Assembly (NCBI GenBank): GCA_003451915.1 | Contig: DMJC01000235.1 | Coordinates: 1-5,090 of the forward strand | Reading direction: 5' to 3' | Length of the DNA stretch: 5,090 nucleotides | Source: Clostridiales bacterium | Lineage (GTDB): Bacteria > Bacillota > Clostridia > Saccharofermentanales > UBA5734 | Shown: in pieces, positions 1-5,090 of the stretch | How positions within the stretch are numbered: the stretch's first letter is position 1 | Layout of the letters: each line of letters opens with the position of its first letter | Made by a program: the position numbers and the translations under genes | The notes under the pieces: generated by a model | What the model saw: the letters and a program-made list of their open reading frames with translations, nothing else | What the model was told of the DNA's origin: nothing | Database searches by the model: none

Positions 1-398
1 TTGTAAGTATGCGCGACACCGATATTGCCCTGACTGACAGCCTTTTCAGCTAAAGCGACCAGATCAGCCGGCAACATCTGGCGAAAAGGGGCTTCCTGCT
101 GAGAAATCGTCCAATTCTGGCAAAAGTCGCAGCGGAAGTTGCAGCCGAAAGATCCGGCTGAAAAAATATAGCTGCCCGGGTAAAAATATTTCAGCGGTTT
201 CTTTTCAATCGGGTCAAGCGCCAATGAAGTGATCTTTCCATAACTCCAGGCAATCAGGTTGCCGCCCATATTGCGCCTGGCTCGGCAGCGGCCGGCCTTT
301 CCGTCATTGATTCGGCAGCGATGCGGGCATAGCTGGCATTCGATCGCACGATCCGGCAAACTTTTCCAGTAAAGAGCGTCCACCCGGTCTTCTGCCAT
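1..398 (-). CDS. amrS: AmmeMemoRadiSam system radical SAM enzyme AmrS, N-terminal 132 residues (runs off the left edge)
   Basis: This is the start of a cytosolic radical SAM enzyme of the AmmeMemoRadiSam family, which is related to pyruvate formate-lyase activases; its substrate is not established. The visible part opens with a cysteine-rich segment (C21, C24, C28 and C38, around ECQLCPHRCRINDGKAGRCR). It continues through the family-typical IEKKPLKYFYPGS stretch (64-76) to the cluster-binding motif C86-x3-C90-x2-C93 in GCNFRCDFCQNW, which would hold the [4Fe-4S] cluster that cleaves S-adenosylmethionine. The family is about 300-340 residues long, so more than half lies outside the window. 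The ATG at 398 is preceded by GAGGTGA (404-410), which overlaps the stop codon of the AMMECR1 fusion gene. The gap between the two genes is 10 nt, so they are very likely cotranscribed and perhaps translationally coupled. No lesion is seen in the visible part. Confidence 0.93.
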   Translation of the reverse strand, partial: MAEDRVDALYWKSLPDRAIECQLCPHRCRINDGKAGRCRARRNMGGNLIAWSYGKITSLALDPIEKKPLKYFYPGSYIFSAGSFGCNFRCDFCQNWTISQQEAPFRQMLPADLVALAEKAVSQGNIGVAHTY

Positions 399-408
399 GA
401 TTCTCACC

Positions 409-1842
409 TCACGTGTGGCGGGTGACTTCAAAACGCTGGATCTGATACTTTTCCCGCGGATTGATACCGGCTTTACGACAAGCAATCGACAGCTGCTCAT
501 CAACGGTGTCAACACCTTCCAGGTCAGGCAGCAGTAACCCCGAGCGGCCGTTAAACCGGACAATGACCCCATAACGCTTGACATCCAGTTGATTTCGGTC
601 GGTCACCGGTTCCGGCTCACCCAGCACGTCGACGCTGTAAACCAGGTCAGCCAGTTCATCAGCGCTGACCGGCGGGAAACGCGGGTCATGACAGCCTGCA
701 CTTACAGCATTCTGAATGATCTCATCAGCAATACATGCTGTTGTCGGAGCTGTTGTCCCAATGCATCCCCGCAATTCGCCGAATTTCTTCAGTGACACAA
801 AAACGCCCGCCCGCTCGCGAAATAAAAATGCTGAATCCGGTAATCCGGCAAAATCACGGGCCGATTTGGCTTGTTGCTTTAAAACATGGGCTTCCAATGT
901 TTCGCGAGCTATAATGACTGGCGGTGAACTGTGCTGCCGCTTATGGGCTGCAGCCTGGCGCTGCTGTTTTAATGCTGACTGCATGGCATCCTCAACCGGT
1001 TCAGCCTGAACCAGATCCGGCCGGAGGGCAGCCACGCAATATCCGATGCCGTAAGGAGCTTCATAGTTCAGCACCTCTGCTCGAACGGCCTGCCGGTTCA
1101 GCGCACCACACAGAATGACAATCGAGCGATATCCACATTCAGCCGCCCGTTCACGCAGATGGCTGTCGATGGCCAGAACATCTGTCAAATCATTTCGCCG
1201 CAAGCAATCGATTAATTGGTTATCGTAGGCTGCGCCCTCCGGACAAGCGCCGTAAGGGCTGCTGTCATTCACTTTATGCGACTGATCCCCGCTGGCGATG
1301 ATCAAAATCCGCCGGTTAAGCCGGGCAGCAGCCTGCCGGATCAGCTCGCCCACCCGATAAAGCTCAGGCAGCGGCAAGCCAGAACAGGACATCGCCACCA
1401 GCCGGAAATCAGTCCATTTCTCGCGCATAAACCAGAGCGGCACCAGCACCCCGTGATCCAATGTCTCATCAATCTGATGCTGGCGCAACTGTGACGAAGT
1501 CAGTGAACCCCCGTCGATGTCAGCCGAGGCCAGGCGATGCGATATTTCGTGTAAAAGGTCATCATCCTGCTGAAACGACAGGCTGGCCTGCCTGGCGCCG
1601 AATTTACCAAAATCACCTGCAAGTTCTTTTGAATCGTAGAAAAAAACATAATCGCTGAAAAGCGGGGCATGCGGCGAAATCACGACAACAGTCTCCGGCT
1701 GTAAAGCAGCCACCTCAGCTGCCAGCTGCCGCATGGCTGAAACTGTTCTTTGCGCCAGGTGCGGTTCACGACTGACACCCGGCACAATTACCGGCGGATG
1801 GGGCAGGATATAGCCTGCCGCGATCCTGAAAACATCCGACAT
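409..1842 (-). CDS. amrA: AmmeMemoRadiSam protein A fused to an N-terminal class III extradiol dioxygenase-like (LigB) domain
   Basis: The product has 477 residues and two domains. Residues 1 to about 275 look like a class III extradiol ring-cleavage dioxygenase (LigB) fold, the fold also used by MEMO proteins. Candidate metal or active-site histidines are H15 (LPHPP), H58 (ISPHAP), H130 (DETLDHG) and H189 (ASGDQSHK). A polar, glutamine- and alanine-rich linker (about 280-310) leads to an AMMECR1 domain (about 311-477) with the hallmark LRGCIGT at 357-363, DPRFPPVS at 386-393 and the YSVDVLGEPEPV strand at 402-413. There is no signal peptide or membrane segment, so it is cytosolic. The start at 1842 is chosen because AGGTGA lies at the right distance and homology begins just after it; a longer reading frame to 1986 would run through the promoter. 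It is the first gene of an operon with amrS, 10 nt downstream. AmmeMemoRadiSam proteins recur together, but their reaction is unknown. The domain calls are firm; dioxygenase activity is not demonstrated. Confidence 0.9.
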   Translation of the reverse strand: MSDVFRIAAGYILPHPPVIVPGVSREPHLAQRTVSAMRQLAAEVAALQPETVVVISPHAPLFSDYVFFYDSKELAGDFGKFGARQASLSFQQDDDLLHEISHRLASADIDGGSLTSSQLRQHQIDETLDHGVLVPLWFMREKWTDFRLVAMSCSGLPLPELYRVGELIRQAAARLNRRILIIASGDQSHKVNDSSPYGACPEGAAYDNQLIDCLRRNDLTDVLAIDSHLRERAAECGYRSIVILCGALNRQAVRAEVLNYEAPYGIGYCVAALRPDLVQAEPVEDAMQSALKQQRQAAAHKRQHSSPPVIIARETLEAHVLKQQAKSARDFAGLPDSAFLFRERAGVFVSLKKFGELRGCIGTTAPTTACIADEIIQNAVSAGCHDPRFPPVSADELADLVYSVDVLGEPEPVTDRNQLDVKRYGVIVRFNGRSGLLLPDLEGVDTVDEQLSIACRKAGINPREKYQIQRFEVTRHT

Positions 1843-1846
1843 ACGA

Positions 1847-1852
1847 TCACCT
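1847..1852 (-). promoter_or_regulatory. Ribosome binding site fixing the start of the LigB-AMMECR1 gene
   Basis: AGGTGA lies with its AGG core 7 nt before the ATG at 1842. This places the true start 48 codons inside the longest open frame, whose upstream part has no recognisable protein similarity and overlaps the -10 box. Confidence 0.8.
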
Positions 1853-1881
1853 GCTTTCTTGTGACAATAACACCTACTCAT

Positions 1882-1913
1882 ATTATACCACCCGATCCAT
1901 AACAGGTTGTGAA
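1882..1913 (-). promoter_or_regulatory. Extended -10 promoter of the AmmeMemoRadiSam operon
   Basis: A perfect TATAAT (1882-1887) is preceded by TGG, giving the extended -10 form TGGTATAAT (1882-1890). The best -35 match is TTCACA (1908-1913, 5 of 6), but its spacer is 20 nt, longer than the usual 16-18, so the extended -10 probably carries most of the strength. Transcription would start near 1875, leaving a leader of about 33 nt before the ATG. The -35-like hexamer is made from the first unit of a heptamer repeat array, so changes in that array could affect the promoter. This looks like housekeeping sigma-70/SigA recognition. Confidence 0.7.
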
Positions 1914-1929
1914 GAGTGAAAAATGAAGA
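1909..1929. repeat. Three-copy heptamer tandem repeat (consensus RTGAARA)
   Basis: On the plus strand, GTGAAGA, GTGAAAA and ATGAAGA follow one another without gaps, each differing from its neighbour at one or two positions. The next bases (GCTCGCTGCGCTCGC, 1930-1944) contain GCTCGC twice and break the pattern. The array sits directly upstream of the AmmeMemoRadiSam promoter and overlaps its -35 region. It is short enough that chance cannot be excluded. Confidence 0.5.
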
Positions 1930-2001
1930 GCTCGCTGCGCTCGCATGAAGGGCAGATAATTTGTATTTAATAAAAAAGTTGACCACCTTTCACCTGAAAG
2001 A

Positions 2002-2029
2002 GTCTCCCTTGAATTAAATCAAGGAAGAC
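2002..2029 (-). terminator. Hairpin downstream of the sugar isomerase gene, possible terminator
   Basis: An 11-bp stem pairs 2002-2012 with 2019-2029 around a 6-nt loop (core CCTTGA/TCAAGG, outer GTCT/AGAC). The one non-Watson-Crick position is a C-A mismatch in plus-strand RNA but a U-G wobble in minus-strand RNA, so the structure fits minus-strand transcription better. It lies 61 nt past the isomerase stop codon and upstream of the next promoter, the expected place for a terminator. The tail after the stem is only UCUUUC, a weak U-tract. It is followed by a small 5-bp hairpin (1987-2000, CTTTC/GAAAG) and then a T6 run at 1972-1977. An intrinsic terminator of modest strength is the simplest reading; an RNA-stabilising 3' hairpin is the alternative. 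Confidence 0.5.
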
Positions 2030-2052
2030 CCCCCGTTCGCAAATCATAATAT

Positions 2053-2094
2053 TTGTTACTCGTTACTTGTTACTTGTTACTTGTTATTTGTTAC
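2053..2094. repeat. Six-copy heptamer tandem repeat (TTGTTAC)
   Basis: Six consecutive 7-bp units run without gaps: TTGTTAC, TCGTTAC, TTGTTAC, TTGTTAC, TTGTTAT, TTGTTAC. Four are identical and two differ by one base. The last unit overlaps the end of the sugar isomerase gene: its TTA (2091-2093) is that gene's TAA stop codon. Read on the minus strand, each unit carries TAA, and because 7 is not a multiple of 3 the six TAA triplets cover all three frames twice. Any readthrough or frameshift at the gene end would stop within a few codons. The array resembles the short heptameric tandem repeats known from cyanobacteria and some other bacteria, and its copy number may vary by slippage. Confidence 0.88.
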
Positions 2095-3083
2095 TTTTTA
2101 AGTGCTTCATCAAAGGCAACATTAGACGGGCTGAAATCGATGTTCTTGACCATCTCGCAGGCTTCCGTGGCGCCGAAGACGCGGTCCATGGCACTGTCTT
2201 CCCATTCGACAGACAACGGGCCCTGATAATTGGCGGCATTGAGTTCGCGGATGATCATCTCAAAGTCAACACTGCCATGACCAGGTGAAACAAAGTTCCA
2301 GCCGCGGCGCAGGTCGCCGAATGTCAGGAAAGATCCGAGGATTCCTTCAGTGCCTTCGAGGTTGACCATGGCATCTTTAATGTGTACATGATAGATCAGG
2401 TCTGCGAATTCGCGGATGAACAGGTGCGGTTTCATGCCCTGCCAGATCAGGTGGCTGGGATCGAAGTTGATGCCCAGTGTCTTGTTGCCGGCGAATTTTT
2501 CGCGGAATAGCTTCTTGGATGTATAAAAGTCGAAGGCGATTTCGGTCGGGTGAACTTCGAGGGCGAACTTGACACCGTTGGCGGCAAATTCATCGAGGAT
2601 CGGGGTCCACAGGGCGACGATTTCATCGTAGCCTTCTTCGATCATCGCATCGGTGGTCTGCGGGAAGGAATACCAGAAACGCCAGATCGGGGAACCCATG
2701 AATCCGGTAACCACTTCGCAGCCCATGGCTTTGGCAGCGCGCGCGGCATACTTCATTTCTTCGATCGCCCAGGCGCGGATTTCTTCAGGTTTTCCTTTGT
2801 ACTGGTCGGGGGCGAAGTTATCCAGGCGCTTGTCCCAGACATCGCCGACGCACTGGCCAGCCAGATGGGCACCCAGTGCTTTGCAGATCAGGCCGTATTT
2901 TTTAAGCGTTGCCTGACGGTCTGCGACGTAAGCCGGGTCAGTGGCAGCCTTGCGGACGTCCATATGGTCGCCCCAGCAGGCAATTTCGAGGCCGTCAAAG
3001 CCCATTTCCGCAGCCAGACGGCAGACTTCTTCAAATGGCAGGTCGGCCCATTGGCCGGTGAACAAGGTAACAGGTCTAGACAT
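2091..3083 (-). CDS. Sugar phosphate isomerase/epimerase, xylose-isomerase-like TIM barrel (AP endonuclease 2 family)
   Basis: The product is a complete 330-residue cytosolic protein of the xylose-isomerase-like TIM-barrel family. Members are divalent-metal enzymes that isomerise, epimerise or dehydrate sugars and keto-sugars. Likely metal ligands fall at the expected strand ends: E176 (ALEVHP), D208 and H211 (NFDPSHL), H234 (HVHIKDA) and E293 (LSVEWED). The N-terminal strand VTLFTGQWADL and helix FEEVCRLAAEMGFDGLEI are typical of the fold. The ATG at 3083 is chosen because GAGGTG lies 7 nt upstream; an in-frame GTG at 3098 sits inside that ribosome binding site. It has its own extended -10 promoter and lies 73 nt downstream of a damaged Gfo/Idh/MocA oxidoreductase, a family often paired with this one in inositol and keto-sugar catabolism. 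The substrate cannot be read from the sequence. The reading frame is intact and its stop lies in a heptamer repeat array. Confidence 0.88.
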   Translation of the reverse strand: MSRPVTLFTGQWADLPFEEVCRLAAEMGFDGLEIACWGDHMDVRKAATDPAYVADRQATLKKYGLICKALGAHLAGQCVGDVWDKRLDNFAPDQYKGKPEEIRAWAIEEMKYAARAAKAMGCEVVTGFMGSPIWRFWYSFPQTTDAMIEEGYDEIVALWTPILDEFAANGVKFALEVHPTEIAFDFYTSKKLFREKFAGNKTLGINFDPSHLIWQGMKPHLFIREFADLIYHVHIKDAMVNLEGTEGILGSFLTFGDLRRGWNFVSPGHGSVDFEMIIRELNAANYQGPLSVEWEDSAMDRVFGATEACEMVKNIDFSPSNVAFDEALKK

Positions 3084-3090
3084 ACTACGA

Positions 3091-3096
3091 CACCTC
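3091..3096 (-). promoter_or_regulatory. Ribosome binding site fixing the start of the sugar isomerase
   Basis: GAGGTG lies 7 nt before the ATG at 3083. It excludes the upstream in-frame GTG at 3098, which overlaps this site. Confidence 0.8.
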
Positions 3097-3114
3097 ACTT
3101 ATATAGTTTGTTAT

Positions 3115-3123
3115 ATTATACCA
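3115..3123 (-). promoter_or_regulatory. Extended -10 promoter of the sugar isomerase gene
   Basis: TGGTATAAT contains a perfect TATAAT (3115-3120) preceded by TGG. The 11-base string TGGTATAATAT is identical to that at the AmmeMemoRadiSam promoter. No convincing -35 hexamer lies 16-18 nt upstream; the 17-nt position reads AGGCGC. Transcription would start near 3108, giving a leader of about 25 nt. The promoter lies entirely in the 73-nt gap after the broken oxidoreductase, so the isomerase can be expressed even if upstream transcription is lost. Confidence 0.65.
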
Positions 3124-3156
3124 TATCAACCCAGACTGCGCCTTTTACTTGCCTTT

Positions 3157-4307
3157 TTATAACGCAGGCTGGTCAAAATTTGCAATCGGGCGTTGACACG
3201 TACTTTGCATGACATAAGTACCACCCTCTTGAGCAGTAAAATTAAAGCTGGTCAAAGCCTCCAAAACATGACAGGCCAATTCGCCGCTCGCCCGTGGCTG
3301 GCGGCCTTCAGTCAACGCAGCAGCCATATCGGCAACACCCAGGCCGCGCAAATTATGACTGGACGGGAAAGCAGGCGGTACTTCGCGGAACATGGCTTTT
3401 ATTTCCGGTGAATAAAATTTCTCGACTGCAGCGTCGACTGGCAAGCCGTCAACCGCGTCAAGCATATCCTGGCCGCGCAGAACTTTTACGCTGCCGTCAA
3501 ACCAGTTGGGATCAGGCAGGATCATTGATCCTTCGGTACCGTGAATCTCAAGGCCGGGTAAATTAGACTGCCAGACGTCAAAGCTCATGTTGATGTTGGC
3601 AATCACACCACTCGCAAATTCGATCAGGCCGGCATAATGCGTCAGAACCTCAACATCGATGACTTTACCTTTCAGAGGAGACGTGCTGGTAATTATCCGC
3701 TGGTCAAACGCACAGCCGGCAAAACAGGTTGTGCGTTTGATCGGTCCCAGCAGCGAGACCATGGCTGTCAGGTAATAGGGACCCATGTCCATCATCGGGC
3801 CAGCGCCTTTTTTGTAGTAAAACTCCGGCGCCGGATACCAGGCCTCATGGCCATGGCAGACCAGGTTGGCTGTTACAGCCAGCGGACGGCCGATTTTACC
3901 GGTATCAATCGCCTGGCGGCAGGTTTGCAGCCCTGCACCCATAAAGGTGTCCGGCGCACAGCCAACCAGCAATCCTTGACTTTTTGCCGTTTCCAGAATT
4001 GTCTGGCCTTCAGCAAAAGTCATCGCCAAAGGCTTTTCACAATAAACATGTTTACCCGCGGCCAGCGCTGCCATGTTGATCTCAAAATGAGCTGCGGGGA
4101 TGGTCTCTCGATGGCCGGATCCTGTAAAATTTCAGTTGTGCTGCAGGCTTTGGCGACACCAAATCTGGCTGCCGCTTACTGTGCCTTCTCAATAAACATA
4201 TCAGCTAAGGCCGTTACCTCAACATGTGGAAACAAGCGAGTCAGATTGGACAAATAAATACCGCTGATCGTGCCGCAACCGATGATGCCGATTTTAACTT
4301 TGCGCAT
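3157..4307 (-). pseudogene. Gfo/Idh/MocA-family oxidoreductase, disrupted by a nonsense codon and a frameshift
   Basis: The intact ancestor would be an NAD(P)-dependent sugar or polyol dehydrogenase of about 387 residues. The ATG at 4307 follows a strong AGGAGGT 7 nt upstream and opens a Rossmann fold (KIGIIGCGTISGIYLS, a GxGxxG-type dinucleotide loop). After 43 residues (...FIEKAQ) an in-frame TAA at 4176-4178 stops translation; similarity continues directly after it (AAARFGVAKACSTTEILQDPAIE). Near 4103-4108 the frame shifts. The second frame resumes with TIPAAHFEINMAALAAGKHVY and runs to 3157. Family members carry a segment like IVLNLT at this joint; its loss fits a 13-nt deletion, which also accounts exactly for the frame change. 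The second frame keeps the catalytic EKP motif (restored residues 95-97) and DMGPYY (178-183), where many relatives have DxGxH. The remaining 305-residue frame lacks the cofactor-binding domain and has only a weak ribosome binding site, so activity is unlikely. Sequencing or assembly error is the alternative. The substrate is unknown. Confidence 0.85.
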
Positions 4308-4314
4308 AAGAAAG

Positions 4315-4322
4315 ACCTCCTC
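4315..4322 (-). promoter_or_regulatory. Strong ribosome binding site of the disrupted oxidoreductase
   Basis: GAGGAGGT is a near-perfect complement to the 16S rRNA tail, 7 nt before the ATG at 4307. It confirms that the 43-residue fragment is the true beginning of this gene. Its preservation suggests the inactivation is recent. Confidence 0.85.
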
Positions 4323-4330
4323 ATGATTGA

Positions 4331-4344
4331 TGTATTAGCTTTCA
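4331..4344 (-). promoter_or_regulatory. Possible cre-like (CcpA) operator upstream of the oxidoreductase
   Basis: The minus strand reads TGAAAGCTAATACA, which matches the catabolite-responsive consensus TGWAANCGNTNWCA except at positions 8 and 10. It lies between a weak -10 candidate and the ribosome binding site, where CcpA could block transcription of a carbohydrate gene. Two mismatches, one in the central CG, make this tentative. Confidence 0.25.
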
Positions 4345-4351
4345 TGCTTAT

Positions 4352-4357
4352 AGTATA
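4352..4357 (-). promoter_or_regulatory. Weak candidate -10 box for the oxidoreductase
   Basis: TATACT (5 of 6 to consensus) lies 44 nt before the ATG at 4307, in the 96-nt gap after the helicase gene. No good -35 hexamer is found at normal spacing and there is no TG extension. The gap shows no convincing intrinsic terminator for the helicase: the GTCC/GGAC hairpin at 4364-4380 has only 4 bp and no U-tract, so readthrough from the helicase is possible. Confidence 0.3.
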
Positions 4358-4403
4358 TACCTTGTCCATGAAGCAGGACTTGCCACAAAAATGATCTTAT
4401 TGG

Positions 4404-5090
4404 TCAGTTTTTGCTGTCTGTGACCTGAATAAGCGGATAAGGATGATCCTCAACGCGGGGAATCGGCTTAAGTGTCAATCGTTCAATATCCCGGAGCAGC
4501 TTCTTCTCCTCCGGATCACAAAAGGATATGGCCTCACCTGGATGGCCTGCCCGTCCTGTTCGGCCGATTCGGTGAACATATGATTCCGGCACTTCCGGCA
4601 GGTCGAAATTTATAACGTGAGACAGCTCATTAATATCCAAGCCGCGCGCTGCAATATCGGTCGCGACCAAAACTCGCGTCGTCCGGTTCTTGAAATTGTT
4701 AAGGGCCTGCTGGCGGGCATTTTGCGACTTATTGCCGTGAATCGCCTGAGCTTGAACATTGCTGCGGATCAAATCTCGCGCCACACGATCAGCGCCATGC
4801 TTGGTACGTGTAAAAACAAGAACCGAATCAATATCGGGCTCCCGCAGCAGGTGTAACAGCAGGTGCCGTTTGTTGATTTTATTTACCATGTAAAGACGCT
4901 GTCTGATTTTTTCAACCGTTGGTTTATCTGGTGTGACGGCTATTTTGACCGGTTCACGCAACAGCGAACGGGTCAGGGCATCGATTTCTGCCGGCATTGT
5001 TGCTGAAAAAAGCAAGGTTTGTTTCTTTGCAGGCGTTTTGGCAATAATCTTTTTAACATCATGGATAAAGCCCATGTCCAGCATGCGATC
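4404..5090 (-). CDS. rhlE: DEAD-box ATP-dependent RNA helicase, RhlE type, C-terminal 228 residues (runs off the right edge)
   Basis: This is the C-terminal part of an ATP-dependent RNA helicase that remodels RNA duplexes in ribosome assembly and mRNA turnover. The first visible residues, DRMLDMGF, are what normally follows DEA in [11 protein letters not shown], so the edge cuts through motif II and the frame is open to the last base. Visible motifs in order (counted from the edge) are SAT (motif III, 29-31), VLVFTRTK (motif IV, 90-97), [13 protein letters not shown] (motif V, 141-153) and [10 protein letters not shown] (motif VI, 173-182), which form the second RecA-like domain. [12 protein letters not shown] at 117-126 and the ending [11 protein letters not shown] fit RhlE better than CshA or DeaD. 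The protein stops about 45 residues after motif VI, so it lacks the long basic C-terminal tail of many DEAD-box proteins. The missing N-terminal part would hold the Q motif, Walker A and motifs Ia-Ib. Assignment to the DEAD-box family is certain; RhlE type is likely. Confidence 0.92.
   Translation of the reverse strand, partial: DRMLDMGFIHDVKKIIAKTPAKKQTLLFSATMPAEIDALTRSLLREPVKIAVTPDKPTVEKIRQRLYMVNKINKRHLLLHLLREPDIDSVLVFTRTKHGADRVARDLIRSNVQAQAIHGNKSQNARQQALNNFKNRTTRVLVATDIAARGLDINELSHVINFDLPEVPESYVHRIGRTGRAGHPGEAISFCDPEEKKLLRDIERLTLKPIPRVEDHPYPLIQVTDSKN

Noticed and set aside
1843..1986. N-terminal extension of the LigB-AMMECR1 reading frame starting at 1986
   Set aside because: It would translate through the promoter and the RTGAARA repeats, has no recognisable protein similarity, and a well-placed AGGTGA supports the ATG at 1842.
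1978..2030. T-box or other riboswitch, suggested by the GGTGGTCAAC string and hairpins
   Set aside because: The T-box core AGGGTGGNACCGCG is absent, and the hairpins lie upstream of the -10 box, so they would not be in the AmmeMemoRadiSam leader.
2053..2094. CRISPR array
   Set aside because: The units are 7 bp with no spacers, so this is a simple tandem repeat.
3084..3098. GTG start at 3098 for the sugar isomerase
   Set aside because: The GTG lies within the GAGGTG ribosome binding site that serves the ATG at 3083.
2550..3212. Long plus-strand open frame (220 codons) opposite the sugar isomerase
   Set aside because: It is antisense to a clear TIM-barrel gene and crosses that gene's promoter. 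It shows no domain motif and is best explained by codon bias of the real gene.
3157..4074. A functional 305-residue oxidoreductase starting at 4074
   Set aside because: It would begin after the dinucleotide-binding loop, has only a weak ribosome binding site, and the missing N-terminal part is plainly present upstream in another frame.
3637..4257. Plus-strand open frame (206 codons) opposite the broken oxidoreductase
   Set aside because: The minus strand shows Rossmann, EKP and DMGPYY motifs; the plus-strand product resembles nothing recognisable.
4364..4380. Terminator hairpin between the helicase and the oxidoreductase
   Set aside because: Only a 4-bp GTCC/GGAC stem with an 8-nt-plus loop and no U-tract.

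Overview
The window is a stretch of bacterial chromosome of roughly even base composition. Every gene reads on the minus strand, so gene order is described from the high-coordinate end. Three features point to Bacillota, probably a Clostridia- or Negativicutes-like lineage: strong AGGAGGT/GAGGTG ribosome binding sites about 7 nt from the starts, extended TGGTATAAT -10 boxes, and an AMMECR1 protein carrying an N-terminal LigB-type domain. No species can be named from the sequence alone. There are no RNA genes, CRISPR arrays or insertion sequences.

Layout from right to left. (1) 5090-4404 is the C-terminal part of an RhlE-type DEAD-box RNA helicase, cut by the window edge inside the DEAD motif. 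(2) 4307-3157 is a Gfo/Idh/MocA-family NAD(P)-dependent oxidoreductase, broken by an in-frame TAA after residue 43 and by a frameshift that fits a 13-nt deletion. It still has a strong ribosome binding site. (3) 3083-2091 is an intact xylose-isomerase-like TIM-barrel sugar isomerase/epimerase with its own extended -10 promoter. (4) 2090-1843 is a repeat-rich intergenic region: a six-copy TTGTTAC heptamer array overlapping the isomerase stop codon, a hairpin that pairs better in minus-strand RNA, a second and unrelated three-copy heptamer array, then the promoter of the next operon. (5) 1842-409 is a fusion of a class III extradiol dioxygenase-like (LigB) domain with an AMMECR1 domain. (6) 398 to the left edge is the start of the AmmeMemoRadiSam radical SAM enzyme AmrS.

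The last two genes are 10 nt apart, share one promoter and form an AmmeMemoRadiSam operon, a widely conserved system whose reaction is unresolved. In this version the LigB-like domain takes the place of a separate MEMO protein. The oxidoreductase and isomerase belong to families that are often neighbours in carbohydrate catabolism, where the oxidoreductase makes or reduces a keto-sugar and the TIM barrel isomerises, epimerises or dehydrates it. Here the oxidoreductase appears inactivated (or mis-assembled) while the isomerase is intact. The most interesting items are the fused AmmeMemoRadiSam operon, the doubly damaged oxidoreductase, and the two heptamer arrays with the hairpin between them.
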